From Lepidostoma basale (taxonomy: Eukaryota > Arthropoda > Insecta > Trichoptera > Lepidostomatidae): 64,000 nucleotides of DNA. Of this stretch, positions 22,631 to 33,885 are shown in pieces. Location of the stretch: contig JAHDVF020000230.1 of assembly GCA_022606425.2 (NCBI GenBank), positions 124,001 through 188,000 on the forward strand, in the 5' to 3' direction. The translations under genes were made by a program, and so were the position numbers. Under the pieces are notes generated by a model, which saw only the letters and a program-made list of their open reading frames with translations, did not search any database and was not told where the DNA came from. Positions within the stretch are counted from its first letter, which is position 1, and each line of letters opens with the position of its first letter.

Positions 22631-22789
22631 TTTATTCTAAACTTGACTTAATCCATTGACATGAAACATATGAATCTATATTTAGTAAAAATGTCGTGAA
22701 TTGTAGTTACCCCGAATGTAAAACGCTAGCAAAGCAAAAAAAGTTATTTCCATAAAATATAATCAAACTTCTGGAAAATAAATGTTTTT

Positions 22790-22945
22790 CTTTTCTTCTT
22801 CTTTTAACAGATCTGACAATCCGTGGTACAGAAAACATGTTTCCTGGGATAATGAGGTCCATCTGTTCCTCCGTGTCTAAGGTGGTCTCCAGGTGGACGA
22901 AATCCGGAGAGAATTAGCGGCTGTTTATACGAGTCTGTCACAAAT
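22790..22945 (-). mobile_element. LINE 3' end with (AAG)n tail
   Basis: The minus strand gives a broken ISSTWRPP..RRNRWTSLSQE reading followed by AAGAAGAAGAAAAG. It resembles the end at 63350-63545 (RWRDSWTSTSQ), so it is probably the same LINE group. Confidence 0.5.
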
Positions 22946-23275
22946 ACTTTATATTATATAAAGTTTTAAAAGATATTTACTCTACTACTACAATATAAAA
23001 TAGTTTTATAAATGATCGCCAGGGGCTCCTTCTGTTTCTCAGCTCACATTTATGTTGGATTAAGTCGGGATTAGATTCTTTATTTACTTTCGTTTCCATT
23101 TTCAAAGTCACAAATAGTCCGTATTACTTTTCTTTGATGTTAATTAACTTTTGCTTGACATAATTTATTTAAAAGATTTCCGTTTAATTCTCAACTAGAT
23201 AAGATCGTGAAATCTCTCTAAAGAGCTGCGAATTTTTTTTATAAAAGTGAATTTGTAAATTTACAAATGCATGAT

Positions 23276-23405
23276 ACGTTTTTTTTATACAACACCTCGT
23301 ATTAAATATTAATAAAAACGTTTTTTTCTACAAGGTTTATTGTATTTTTCACGAAACGCACATGTCTAGGATATTATTTAATGTTGATAATGCCCTAGAA
23401 AATAT
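23276..23405 (-). repeat. Family Y repeat, diverged
   Basis: ATTAATAAAAACGTTTTTTTC at the left and GTTGATAATGCCCTAG at the right, with CACGAAACGCACATGTC between. Confidence 0.5.
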
Positions 23406-23429
23406 TTAAAATCTATAATATATGGATAT

Positions 23430-23790
23430 AAAGCTCCACAAACAACAAGTGAAAACTTACGTATGGAGTATTTTATTGTATGGATGTGCGACATGGTGCC
23501 TAATAGAGAGAGGAAGTTGTGATGTGATCGTATAGAAGAATCCTAGGACTTTCCTGGAGGGACCATATCATAAATGATGAGGTTTCCAACAGAGTTAAAG
23601 AAGCGAGGCACCTTGTAAAGACCATCTTGGAGAGGCGGACCAGAAGGATAGGTCACGTAATTCATCAAGAAAACCTCTTCCACACTGTATACATATTTGA
23701 GGGGATGACTGAGCGGACGAACTCCAGGGGACGCCCTCGACGAGAATTGACAGACGATATGAAATCCTCATACTCATGTTATGGGCAAGA
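23430..23790 (+). pseudogene. LINE C RT fragment (second copy)
   Basis: In broken frames it follows LINE C at 13812: VKTYVWSILLYGCATWCL, LSWRDHIINDEV, ERRTRRIGHVIHQENL and TNSRGRPRRELTDDM. Shifts near 23520 and 23760. No target duplication recognised. Confidence 0.8.
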
Positions 23791-24109
23791 TTGAATAACG
23801 ACGCGGTTCTGGTTAAAGGAAAACGTTTTGGTTGCACAGCATTGGAGACTAAACTGAAAAAAAGCGTTGACGAATTAATCATTTGCAAAAAAGTAGGCCA
23901 ACAACGGAGAAACCTGATATTGCAGAAAAAGAAACGTAAATAATGAAAAAATATTTATAATACATACTAAATCAAGCTTGAATCCACCAAATCATCTCGT
24001 TTCAGCAGCTAATTTCCATCCTCCAGAAGTGAAATAAAACAAAAATATATTTTCAAAAGTTTTTTTTGGCCTCATTTATAATATTGTATAATGAATAATT
24101 TACATAATA

Positions 24110-24870
24110 ATAATAATGAATAAAGAATCTATAGTGATGGTTTTCGAGAAAGAAGAATGTATGACGATTTGTGATATACCTAAGTGCGATGAGCGGGAAA
24201 TTGGAGCAAGTTACCAAATTAACGTATCTGGGAAGCATGTTTACAAGAGATGGAAAAATGTAGAAAGAGATCGATAAAAGGGTTGGTGCTGGGAATAAAA
24301 TAAATGGCGAACTCAAAGACATTATTGCAAATAGAAATATATCCACAGAAGTATAGATGGCAGTACAAAATGGAGTTCTAGTGCCAACCCTCATGTCAAA
24401 AGTGAAGCTGGCAAAAGAAGGATGAAAGCAGGATAAACGCCGTAGAAATGAGATCACTAAGAAGAATGTGCGGGAAAACGTTGTATGATAGAATACCGAA
24501 CGATGAAATAAGAAAGAAATGTAAAGCAGATGACTGCTTCATGGATAAAATTAAAAAAGGTTCCCTGAGATGGTTTGGACATATGGAACGAATGGATCAG
24601 AGTAGAATGGTTAAAAAGTTGTACACAAGCAGCGTGAGTGGAAAAAGAAGCCAAGGACGACCAAGGAAAACATAGCATGACCAAATTAATCAATTACTAA
24701 AAGGCGGTCACATTCGAAGTCGGAATAATCGACGTGCGTGCATGGTACGATGTATGAATGTAGAGGAAGCCCGAGAGGTATGCCAGGACAGAGCATTGTG
24801 GCGATCCATCCTCTCTGCCTACCCCTCCGGGAGAAATGGCGGGATGGTTAGTTAGTTAGTTAGTAAATTA
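24110..24870 (+). pseudogene. LINE A, longest plus-strand copy, ends in (GTTA)n
   Basis: The upstream part (24200-24420) has broken LEQVTKLTYLGSMFTRDGK and GAGNKINGELKDII segments. The open part at 24448-24675 has RSLRRMCGKTLYDRIPNDEI, GSLRWFGHMERM, KKLYTSSVSGKRS and QGRPRKT. It ends TGGCGGGATGGTTAGTTAGT at about 24865, giving the cleanest view of the LINE A 3' terminus. The catalytic YADD is not included. Confidence 0.85.
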
Positions 24871-25589
24871 CAACGAATAAATAATATATTTTCTGTATCA
24901 AATATCATGTATTTAAAAAAAGGGCATTGTGTGAATTTTAAATGCAGCTAATGGTTTGTCGAGAATGTATTTTGCTTACAGGGTGCTAAAAATTATGTCA
25001 ATATATTCCACCGAAATTTGTTTCATGCATACAATTTTCTATTCTGTACCTATGCGATTAAAGTACAATATTCTGCCTTTAATTACCTTTAGACTGTGTT
25101 ATAAAAAAAATATATCCGAAGGAACATACATACGATACATACACAGTACTAGTTATTCGACATTTCAATATCTTTAAAGCCGCCTCCTCGTTATTGCTTA
25201 AAGGGATTGTATGGCTTAATTAAGGTTTAATTTTATTCACCCTGAATACATTAACAAGTTGCAGGGAATGCTCATTTATATCAAGAAGTCTTGAGTTAAT
25301 AAAATGTTATTTAGAGCAATAGGAAGTAATGAAATTGATTTATATGGCGCCCACTTTGCGTCTTTCTTGAAATTTGGACTTAAATAAATTACAAAATATA
25401 TTTATAATGGTTGTAATATTTTAATATTTTATAAAGAACTCACCTAAAAACTAGATTTTTTAAAATGAATATTATAAAACGTGTGAAATAAACCAGGCTG
25501 TCATTATAATTATAATAAATATGTATCGATGGTGGCTTAAAATATTTTCCTATGATAACATTTCTCAATTGAGTTTATTTCTTTCTATC
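24871..25589. other. AT-rich spacer
   Basis: A 73-codon frame at 24956-25177 has no resemblance to anything I recognise. Confidence 0.4.
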
Positions 25590-25835
25590 ATCTCAGCGTT
25601 ACATATCGGTGTAGGTTTTGACCTCATCCAAGCAGTCCTCCACAGGCTCAACATATCCCTGGCCACCACTATTCATTCTCCAAGTCTTTTTAGTTTCCTC
25701 AATTCTTCTTTCAAGCAATCCAACCTTGGTCTTCTTTCTTGGTCTGCTTCTTGATCTCTTTTCGCCCGGCACCCACCTGGACATGATCTTCGGTGTTCTG
25801 TCTTCTGGCTTTTTTTTACATAACTTTAAATAAAA
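25590..25835 (-). mobile_element. LINE RT C-terminal remnant
   Basis: The minus strand reads EDRTPKIMSRWVPGEKRSRS then RPRK, followed in another frame by LDCLKEELRKLKRLGE. This is the basic GRPRK-type linker and helix before the end of a LINE reverse transcriptase. It is interrupted after about 30 codons per frame. Confidence 0.55.
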
Positions 25836-26145
25836 CTGTTATTTGAAATTTCATTGAATTTGTAAATAATTAAAATATAATATTTTTGTAAAAATGACCA
25901 GAAGATGGCAGGGAGCCGGCTGAACTGGTCGGAGATATAAACATTTGAGGATTTCAACTAAATATGCATTTAAAAAATGCATTTTTATTTTATTTTCATC
26001 ATTAACTTTCACTTTTTTTTAGTGAGAGTACGAGTATATTGCAATTGACTAATTTATGCATTAATCAAAACATATCTTAAGCTGAGTTATTTGAAAAATA
26101 ATGAATACAACTATAATATATATTAATTTATATAATATGCAGATA

Positions 26146-27144
26146 TTAGGTCCTTACATATGAAATTGGCGTTTTGTATAGTTCATCGATCCCTTTACTA
26201 AAAAAAGCATTCGGACGGGAATCAATAAAATCTTTGAAGTCGGTTTGGACTGCCCTATCGGAGTTGAATTTTTTCCCTTGCAAGAAGTTACCCAAATTCC
26301 GAAAAAAATAGTAATCTGTTGGGGCAAGGTCCGGAGAGTACGGTGGATGTCTTAGACATTCCAATTGAAGCTCTTCTAATTTGGTAGCCGTCTGTTGTGC
26401 AGTGTGTGGTCTAGCGTTATCATGAAGCAGCAGTGGCCTAGAGCGATTAACCAGCCTCGGTTGTTTAGCAGCTAGCTTTTCCATCATGGTTTGCAGTTGC
26501 TGACAATAGACATCTGCCGTAATCGTCTGGCCAGATTTGAGAAAGCTGTAGTGAACGACACCAGCACTAGTCCACCAAACGCTCACAAGTAACTTTTTTG
26601 GAGTCAATTTTCGCTTGAGGCATGGTTTGGCTGGTTCGGCAGGGTTCAGCCATTGCGATGAGCGCTTCCGATTATCATACAGGATCCGCTTTTCATCACA
26701 GGTAATTCGATTCAAAATCCCTTCATTATTGTGCCGGTTGAGTAATGCAACGCAGCAGTCAACGCGCGTTTGTTGATTTGCTTCACTCAATTTGTGAGGT
26801 ACCCACCTTTCAAGCTTTTTCACCTTCCCAATTTGCTTCAAGTGGATTAAAACAGTTTTATCACTAACACCGCAGCCTGCAGCTAACTCGGACGTGGTTC
26901 GCGATGGATCCGCTTTCCCAATAGCCTTCAATTCTTCATTATCAACTTTGGTCTCCGGCCGTCCACGGGGCTTATTCTGCAGGTCGAAATTTCCAGAACG
27001 AAAACGTTGGAACCAAAAACGCACTGTGTTTTCTTTTGCGGCACCGTCGCCATACACATCATTAATCATTCGAGCCGTTTCTGCAGCACTGGTGCCACGG
27101 TGGAACTCGTACTCGTAAATAACGCGATATTTCAAGTTTTCCAT
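26146..27144 (-). CDS. Mariner transposase (DD34D), C-terminally shortened
   Basis: 332 codons from MENLKYRVIYEYEFHRG; an upstream ATG would add 16 residues that do not look like the family. Mariner transposases cut and paste the element at TA sites in the nucleus. An N-terminal paired helix-turn-helix (residues about 1-110) carries RFWFQRF, a GRP motif and VLIHLKQIGKVKKLERWVPH. The catalytic triad is in the order CDEK, LHDNARPHTA and YSPDLAPTDY, with exactly 34 residues between the last two aspartates. Odd points: the WVPHEL signature is WVPHKL, the usual DEKW is DEKR, and the expected RW-x-KCV end is missing. Translation runs GIDELYKTPISYVRT straight through the 3' inverted repeat, whose last three bases are the stop. 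It is probably a deletion derivative; activity is doubtful. The closest relatives by motif are cecropia-type mariners such as the one in human SETMAR. Confidence 0.93.
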   Translation of the reverse strand: MENLKYRVIYEYEFHRGTSAAETARMINDVYGDGAAKENTVRFWFQRFRSGNFDLQNKPRGRPETKVDNEELKAIGKADPSRTTSELAAGCGVSDKTVLIHLKQIGKVKKLERWVPHKLSEANQQTRVDCCVALLNRHNNEGILNRITCDEKRILYDNRKRSSQWLNPAEPAKPCLKRKLTPKKLLVSVWWTSAGVVHYSFLKSGQTITADVYCQQLQTMMEKLAAKQPRLVNRSRPLLLHDNARPHTAQQTATKLEELQLECLRHPPYSPDLAPTDYYFFRNLGNFLQGKKFNSDRAVQTDFKDFIDSRPNAFFSKGIDELYKTPISYVRT

Positions 27145-27332
27145 TTTGTAAACTAAGTGACGCAAAGAAAAAAACAATTGAGGTAAAAACAAATGAATTT
27201 TAATTTTCGAAACACATATACTTGAGTAAATAGCTGTATAAATTTGAATTTTAAATTCCTAACCAAAGAGAAGATATTTGAGATCAAAGTTGCCAGTACT
27301 GCAAAACGCCAATTTCATATGTAAGGACCTAA
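26146..27332 (-). mobile_element. Mariner element, cecropia-like, 1187 bp
   Basis: Perfect 31-bp terminal inverted repeats: TTAGGTCCTTACATATGAAA.. at 26146-26176 and the exact complement at 27302-27332. TA flanks at 26144-26145 and 27333-27334 are the mariner target duplication. The single frame inside is a DD34D transposase. The identical ends and open frame argue for a recent insertion. The element is slightly short of the usual 1.3 kb. Confidence 0.97.
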
Positions 27333-27454
27333 TATAAGAAACTCTATGTATATTATACATCATCAATAATAATTAGATGATTAAATATTGAATTTAAGCT
27401 GTATGACTTAAGTAATCGTTAATGTAAAATAACTAAATCACGTTAACCCTTTCT

Positions 27455-27570
27455 GAAGCACTTAATTGGCAATAAATGCGAATGAAAATGTCTGTATTCT
27501 AGAATTTTTATTATACTTAATGGAAATGAAATATTTCCATTAACTAAGGCAATATCAAATGTGACAATTT
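27455..27570 (-). repeat. Family Y repeat, partial
   Basis: GAATGAAAATGTCTGTATTC, a degraded middle, then GGCAATATCAAATGTGAC. Confidence 0.6.
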
Positions 27571-27644
27571 TTATTAAAAATCATTTTATTTCGTTATTAT
27601 TCTGCAACCAGATTTGATTCCGCACTTTAATTAAACAAACGCAA

Positions 27645-27875
27645 GAAGGATAGACTTCCACACTGTTCTATCTTGACGTAGCTCTCGCGCCTCTTCATAA
27701 ACCATATCATGCACTCTCGTCGACTTCTAACGTGACCGCCTTTCAATAATTGATTAATTTAGTCGTGCGATGTCTAACTTGACCTCTCTCGACGTATTTT
27801 TCCATTTACACTACTTGCACATATCTTTTAAACCATTTTCCCTCATCCATTCATTCCAGAATTTTCTTACAAAAA
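27645..27875 (-). mobile_element. LINE A 3' fragment
   Basis: Matches the LINE A C-terminal coding region with many changes (AGACTTCCACACTGTTCTAT.., CATGCACTCTCGTCGACTTC). No open frame. Confidence 0.65.
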
Positions 27876-27877
27876 TT

Positions 27878-27893
27878 CCCCCCCCCCCCCCCC
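27878..27893. repeat. Poly-C run of 16
   Basis: Uninterrupted C tract directly after the LINE A scrap. Its length may be assembly-sensitive. Confidence 0.95.
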
Positions 27894-28315
27894 TCTTTGT
27901 AGTCTAGAGTACTGGGTCAGGTTTTGGTTCAGAATGTAATCCGGAATATTTATATTCGTTTTCGTTTTTTCGTTACGCGTGGCAGAAAATGATTGCCTGA
28001 AAGCTTTAGTGGCTTACATAAGAGTGTTTGAAGGTTAGATCGAGTGAGTGAAAATCGTAGTTGTACGTGCGGTGCAGATAAAAAATACATTCAACGATAA
28101 AAAAATCATCTTTGATAGCGAAGACATTCGAAAAATAGGTTTGATCGTGTAAATAAGTAAATCAATAAAAGTTGTAGTACACAACTCCGCAAAATGACCT
28201 TTAATGTTTTGAATAAATACATTTTTAGAGTAATGGTTTATTTATTAATATTTTTTAATATTTTTTTTTTTTTGGAAAAACCCAACCCATGATCTTGGGA
28301 CCCAGACCCGGTGTT
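27894..28315. other. AT-rich spacer
   Basis: Nothing recognised. Confidence 0.4.
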
Positions 28316-28668
28316 ACAGCGGAAACTTGGAGGCAAAGTTCCAACTAAGAGCTCCGTGCGATGACCCAGCAACCACTTATAACGAGCACCGCGAGAGCCA
28401 GTCACCTAGCATGGATTGGGCACGTATGCCGCGCCGAAGAGACCAGTGCAATCAAGATCCTGTACGCGTCTAGACCGACTAGAGTTAGACCTCTAGAAAG
28501 GCGTAGACAGCGCCTAATGGACAATGTTCTGGCTGATCTGGCTAGTTTGGGCGAATCAGACTGCTGGGAGCAAAAGGCGCAGGATCGAGGAGCTTGGCGT
28601 ATAATCATTAAAAAGGCTAAAGCTCTTCAAGATTTGTATGGCCATAGGAAGTAAGTAAGTAGTAGGAA
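28316..28668 (+). pseudogene. LINE D RT C-terminus, 97 codons, (AAGT)n tail
   Basis: The frame at 28361-28654 reads ARASHLAWIGHVCRAEETSA, RRQRLMDNVLADLASLGESD, CWEQKAQDRGAWR and KALQDLYGHRK then stop. The LxWxGHVxR and (A)QDRxxWR motifs place it at the end of a LINE reverse transcriptase. After the stop come AAGTAAGTAAGT repeats, the 3' tail. Truncated at the 5' side just after an insert-like start at about 28316. Related scraps: 36165-36365 (-) and 40700-40775 (+). Confidence 0.85.
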
Positions 28669-28877
28669 AAATCCGATAGGATTATAAAATGATATTTTCA
28701 TCTTACATGCTAATTTTTGAGGAACATATTAAAATATTTTTATTATAAGTTAAGCCTTTAAGTGTCATTGTAAGTCTAGTACACAAGGTTTTCAAGAAGG
28801 AAGTATTGTCGATCGCACGGATAATTACCCTGCACTGTTAAAGAATACATGATTACGAACATAAACATAATCATCTA

Positions 28878-29105
28878 GGGAATGCTCGGAACCAATTCTC
28901 TACAGCTTTGAACAGATGGGCATCTCATAACCCGTTTCTTTAGATTAATGAGAGAATATTTCGAGAAATCGGCCGTGCTGGAGGGTCTTTTTGTCCCTGA
29001 TAGATATCTCCGACAGCGATATCACAGATTGTTTTACCTACCGGCTGCTAGAACCAATCTGCCTCTGGTGACACCAGTGGGAAGAGCAGTTGAAAACTGG
29101 AAGCA
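28878..29105 (+). pseudogene. LINE E (jockey-like) C-terminal fragment
   Basis: The frame at 28948-29136 matches the end of the LINE E frame at 37554-37928: MREYFEKSAVLEGLFVPDRY, LRQRYHRLFYLPAARTNLPL and PVGRAVENW. Only about 75 codons remain. Confidence 0.8.
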
Positions 29106-29589
29106 GTTGGAGATGTTATTATATAATGATATTTAGAAAGAAAGTTTTTGTTCTGATTTTGAAAATTTGGTTTGGTTCATGCGGTGCTGCCGTAAATTTG
29201 GAGATATTTCGTGTATACGTAATTGTTTTGGTCATTTTGATTGTTGTCGTACTTTATAATAGTTAATTGTGACACGTAATAAGTTTGTACTGTTGTGGTG
29301 TTAAAATTATACAAGTTTTTTTGGTTATAAAAAGAATTTTTGACAGGTGTAAAAATAAATTTTTCATTTGTTCCGACAATTTGAATAATTACTTCAATAT
29401 TCTTTTCAAGTTCTTACTGGGGTTGGTTTGTTTTAAGTGCCTAATTACTGCTAATTAAAGAAAACGGTGAATACGTGGAACATAAATTAAATTGACAATA
29501 TGTGCACTAACTAGAAAGAACATTTTGTGTTAAATTATTTTTATTTTGTTATTTTATTTTATATCATTGTATTTTATATTACTTGTTTG
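29106..29589. other. AT-rich spacer
   Basis: Nothing recognised. Confidence 0.4.
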
Positions 29590-29735
29590 ATGAGGTTCGC
29601 AACCCATCACACCGCGTCTCCCGCGGGGCGAAAAGAGAAGGATAGAGTGCCGCATCGGTTAAAGTGTGACAGTCCATTCTTTCTGCCTACCCTTTCGGGG
29701 AAACGGCGTGATGGTTCGTTAGTTAGTTAGTTAAA
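29590..29735 (+). mobile_element. Short element with LINE A tail (copy 3)
   Basis: GATGAGGTTCGCAACCCATC, CGCGTCTCCCGCGGGGCGAA, GTGTGACAGTCCATTCTTTC, then GGTTCGTTAGTTAGTTAGTT. Nearly the same sequence as copy 2 over its whole length. No clear target duplication. Confidence 0.8.
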
Positions 29736-30295
29736 CAATATTTTTTTAAACACATGAAAAATGATGGTAATGCAAATAAGAGACCAAACATCATTATGGG
29801 ATACTTGTGTAAATATTTTTGTATCATTGTAATTTTTCCAAATTTAATGTTATTATATAATGACATTTAGAAAGAAAGTAAAATATAATTGTAATTCGTA
29901 ACTAAATTTCAAAGTACACCAATTTTGCTCGTTTCGGGACTTATGAGATACCGTATAAATAATTAGGGGTTTATTTGAATAATAGACAAAGCATATTCCC
30001 GTAGATTCTTGGAAATTTCATTTTGCTGTATTCAATTTATTATAATTAGAGGGTATTACCCATCAGAATTACACATAGTAATATAAAATCTATTAATTAT
30101 CGACAACCGCTTATTGGAAGCGATGCCAAGTTTGTGTTATCAGAATTGCGGCTCTCTGCCAAATGATACAAATTGATTGTAGATATTAAATTTTTCCTCG
30201 AACCAGTATTTTGAAATGAATTTAATACGAAATTAACAATTAAAAAAATATATTTTACACCATTTATCTCAAGGCTGTTCCAAAATCACGCAAAT
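29736..30295. other. AT-rich spacer
   Basis: Nothing recognised. Confidence 0.4.
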
Positions 30296-30510
30296 GATTT
30301 AGTAATTAATACGAATGAAAACGTCTGTTTTCTAAGTTTTATTATATTTTATGGGAATGAGATTTATCGTCTTGTAAGGTATAAAATCAAATATGACATG
30401 TTAAAGGCGAAACATGTCACTCCCATAAAATATAACGAAACTTCTAGAAAAGAGACTTTTTCATTTGTATTATTATTTAATATTGAACATCAATTATTAG
30501 AAACAATAAA
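30296..30510 (+). repeat. Family Y repeat, both arms present
   Basis: The left arm (TACGAATGAAAACGTCTGTT.., ATATTTTATGGGAATGAG) is complementary to the right arm (CACTCCCATAAAATATAACG.., GACTTTTTCATTTGTATT). The centre holds GGCGAAACATGTCACTCCC at about 30408-30426. This copy shows that Y is a foldback unit of about 200 bp. Confidence 0.75.
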
Positions 30511-30614
30511 TAAAAAAAATTATATTTAGCCTACTCGTATCAAAATTGGAATTTATCTCAAATGTGACATTAAAAACGTTGTGGGAGATTAATTTTTCCC
30601 ATTCGTTTGTAAGA

Positions 30615-31580
30615 ACAAAACAACAATAACAAACCATCACGCCGTTTCCTCGTAGGGGCAGGCAGAGAGAATGGACCACCACACTACTCTATTCTGACAC
30701 ACCTTTCTAGATTCTTCCACATTCATACAACGAGTCATACACGCACGTCGATTCTTCCGACTTCATACATGACCAACCATTAAAATTTGATTAATTTGAT
30801 CATGCCATGTTTTCCATGACTCCGTACTGCATTCAAATCTTTAACGTATACTTTATTAACCATTCTTTCCCCATCCATGCGCTCCATATGTCTGAACCTA
30901 CGCAGCGATCCTTTCATAATTTTGTTCATAATGCCTTCTTTCTCTCTGCGTTCCTTCTTGATATCAGCATTTTAGATTCTGTCGTATATCGGTCTACCAC
31001 ACATACGTCTTAGGGACCTCATCTCTATCGCATTTATTCTGCTCTCATCCTTCTTCTGCCAGTTCCATGCTTCGCTTCCATACATAAGGATTAGGACCAG
31101 AACTCCATTGTGAACAGTCATTTTCGCTTTCATTGATATTTTTATGTTGCCAATAACTATTTTTAAATCTCCATTCACTTTGTTACCTGCACCAACCCTT
31201 CTTTCAACGTCACTCTTCGTTTTATACACAAATTCAGTCACCTGCTCCAAGTTCTTTTAATTTACATTTACGTTATAAACTGTCATTTGCTCTTCCCTTT
31301 AAAAAACTAACACCTTTGATTTTCCGACATTCATTATTTAATCGTTTGACTTGCATACCCTACACATTCTCGACACCAAGACTTGTAATTCGTCCGCACT
31401 ATAATAATAATAATAAATTGGATGATTTATAGAGCGCCATTTTTATGAATTAATCATCTCAAGGGCATTATCCGCAACGATAACGGCATCGTCCGCGTAA
31501 AGCAGACAATTTACAGACAAATCACTTATCTTAGCACCAGCATTTATTCTTTTTAGTTCGTGAGTCGTATAGTTTGTAAG
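30615..31580 (-). pseudogene. LINE A, longest minus-strand copy, includes YADD
   Basis: Near 31505-31450 the minus strand reads CLLYADDAVIVADNALEM, the reverse-transcriptase catalytic YADD box. After a decayed stretch comes the 92-codon frame at 30972-31250 with EFVYKTKSDVERRVGAGNKV, MYGSEAWNWQKKDESRINAI and RSLRRMCGRPIYDRI. The end is broken, and its complement AACAAACCATCACGCCGTTT lies at 30630-30650. It is 5' truncated inside the polymerase. This copy defines the order of motifs in LINE A. Confidence 0.88.
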
Positions 31581-32074
31581 AACTTTTTAATAAGTAGTAA
31601 GAACCTGTACCAAATAAGTTAGTACTGCCGTTATTTCTACTAACGTAGAGTATTGACACGTGGGATACAACTTTTTTTTTTTTTTGTTAACCTAAAGAAG
31701 TATATGTTTTACGTGCGAACACAAACGTTTTTTTAAATTAATCAGGGGAAGGAGAATTCGTTGTTTAAAAAATGTTCGTTATTATTAACGGCTTCTTTCA
31801 TTCATACAGTTTCAAAGTAATTTAGTGACAGATTTCTATTATAAACGTGCAAAATATCAATGCCGTTTTCTTTGTTAAATGAGGAAGCATATTCAATGAG
31901 GTAAAAAATATTTTTAGATAGACATCCTATGTATTTTATTATTATTATATTTAAATTAAGCGTTGTTTTTTCTATGTTTAATGATAAGCAATCGTTACAA
32001 TTCAATAAATAAACTCATTTTATTCACCTCTGGAATAAAAATGTGCTCATAATTTGGAAGATTTATATAGATGT
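31581..32074. other. AT-rich spacer
   Basis: A 67-codon minus-strand frame here has no resemblance I recognise. Poly-T at 31671-31685. Confidence 0.4.
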
Positions 32075-32465
32075 ATACACAATGTCACAAAAAAGAGCCA
32101 ACGCACTGAGAGTCACACAGAGGGCAATGGAGAAAGCCGTGTTGGGTATCAGCTTGCAGGACAGAGTCAGAAATAACGACATATGAACCAGGACACAGTT
32201 ATCCGACTCTCAAATTGACCGCAACCCTTAAGACACGTCGCTCGTGACCCAGATGAAAAGTGGAAAAGGCGGCTACTGTGCTGGTGCCCGAGGATGTCAA
32301 AGCGTGAATTTGGGCTCCCACAGTTGTGTTGGCGTGATGATATCTGGAAGAGTGCGGTAATTGTCTGGATGCGGATCGCTCAGGATAGAAGGGAGTGAAA
32401 AATACGAGAGGAGGTCTACTTCCAGGAGTGGACGGGCGCAATAACCAAAAGAAGTAGTAGATATA
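32075..32465 (+). mobile_element. LINE B RT C-terminal fragment
   Basis: Broken plus-strand reading: ANALRVTQRAMEKAVLGISL then QDRVRNNDI, typical of the segment before the LxWxGHVxR motif. Later FQEWTGA at the end, with AAAGAAGTAGTAG tail. Several stops and shifts. Confidence 0.75.
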
Positions 32466-32774
32466 CTCGAACATACATGTGTGTAGGTGTATGCAAATAA
32501 GCTTCATATATTAACTATTGTTCTATATTTGAATAATCCAAAAAAGAGAATTCACCTCCCTAGCGCCTAGATGTTGATTGTGCCCGTCTCACATAAATAT
32601 GATATGGGATATTTCCCTTGAGCAATGAGGGTGTCGCATGATAAGGAGGGGAACAAACTTAGCTGATGGTGATTTAGGAAGAACAACTAAAATGTGACAT
32701 ATTTTGAGATTGAGAAAATGCTGATTTTTTATTTAATTAATTTTTTATAAAGAATTAAGGGATACAACAGATTA
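32466..32774. other. Spacer, nothing recognised
   Basis: No frame or repeat recognised. Confidence 0.4.
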
Positions 32775-33430
32775 AAACTAACTAACCGCTGCCAACGGAC
32801 TGCCACACTGTTTTTTCTTGACATTCTTCTTTCCGATTGCGTTTCCTCAAAATTCATACATCGTGTCATGCACGCACGTCTTCCTTCACATCTTCTTCTA
32901 TTTCTAGATCCATATATTGTATTATAATACTCGTATACATCCTTAACATATTTTTCCCATTCTTTCTTCATTCATTCTGTCAAAGCGTCCAAAACATCTT
33001 AATGATCCTTACATTATTCTGTTCACACACTTTCACTCGCACTGCATCCACTTCATATATTTTCATTCAATACTCTATAATACACAGATTTTCCCCACAT
33101 TATTTTAAGAGATCTAATTTTCACACTTATTCTACTTTCATCCTTTTGCTAGTTCCACAATTCACTTCTATACATAAGGGTCGTAAAAAACACACGATTT
33201 TGAACGGTAATTTTATCATTTTTGACTAGGTTTTTTTTATGCTATGACAACTTTAAGTGTACCATTCATTTTGTTGCCTGCTCGAACCCTTCATTCAATA
33301 TCTCTCTCCACTTCATCAATCATGAGTTTGTAGATTTAGGTTGTATGTTAACACCCATCCTTTGTAAACATACTCGTACTACCTAAATCTTCAAACTCAT
33401 CTACTTCTAGATTTTTACCATTCACGCTAA
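32775..33430 (-). mobile_element. LINE A copy, heavily decayed
   Basis: The complement of ACTAACCGCTGCCAACGGAC marks the 3' end. MTRCMNFEE, an HxERMNEE-like area and a VERDIE..VRAGNKMNGTLK-like area remain. A 130-codon plus-strand frame at 32837-33229 is antisense and not meaningful. Confidence 0.7.
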
Positions 33431-33639
33431 TGTTGCTGATTAAATCGAGTTATTATTAGGGTTTTTTTAAGATTATAAAAAGTAAGGTCAGGTTATATAT
33501 GGTAAGGCATGCATCCGCCCTATCATGACAAGGAATAGATGTGAGAATCGATACCTATAAGACAAAAAAACCTTCATAATTAGGCAGAAATAAAAACTAT
33601 AGGCTCCATCGTAGGCAGAACTATATTCAGAAATGTGAT

Positions 33640-33885
33640 GATGATGATAATGTCATTGGTGTTGAAGACGTGGACCCAGGGACCTTTCGGTCCACATGAT
33701 CCAGTCTCGTGTCTTCACACGAGATTTTGAGAGAAGAGAAAATTGGTAATAATGAATAACCCAGCAGAAAGAGACTACCAGGAAAGCCACCGAAGAGATG
33801 GAGGAAGGTCGGAAGTCATCATCCGAGGACAGCATAACGTCACAAATAGGTCAAATAATCTAAACTAAGAATAATAATAAGTTTT
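33640..33885 (+). mobile_element. LINE RT C-terminal scrap with (AATA)-rich tail
   Basis: In one frame RLPGKPPKRWRKVGSHH-like, matching the GRPPxRW linker of LINE reverse transcriptases, then AATAATAATAAG. Confidence 0.5.

Noticed and set aside
24053..24457. 134-codon minus-strand frame with hydrophobic segments
   Set aside because: Antisense to the LINE A copy at 24110-24870.
24845..24866. Telomeric (TTAGG)n repeat
   Set aside because: The unit is TTAG (4 bases) and is the tail of a LINE, not a telomere array.
22120..24870. CRISPR-like array from regularly repeated LINE A ends
   Set aside because: The repeats are dispersed, in both orientations, of variable length and clearly LINE 3' ends; the sequence is eukaryotic.
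32837..33229. 130-codon plus-strand frame rich in Phe, Ile and Ser
   Set aside because: Antisense to a decayed LINE A copy.
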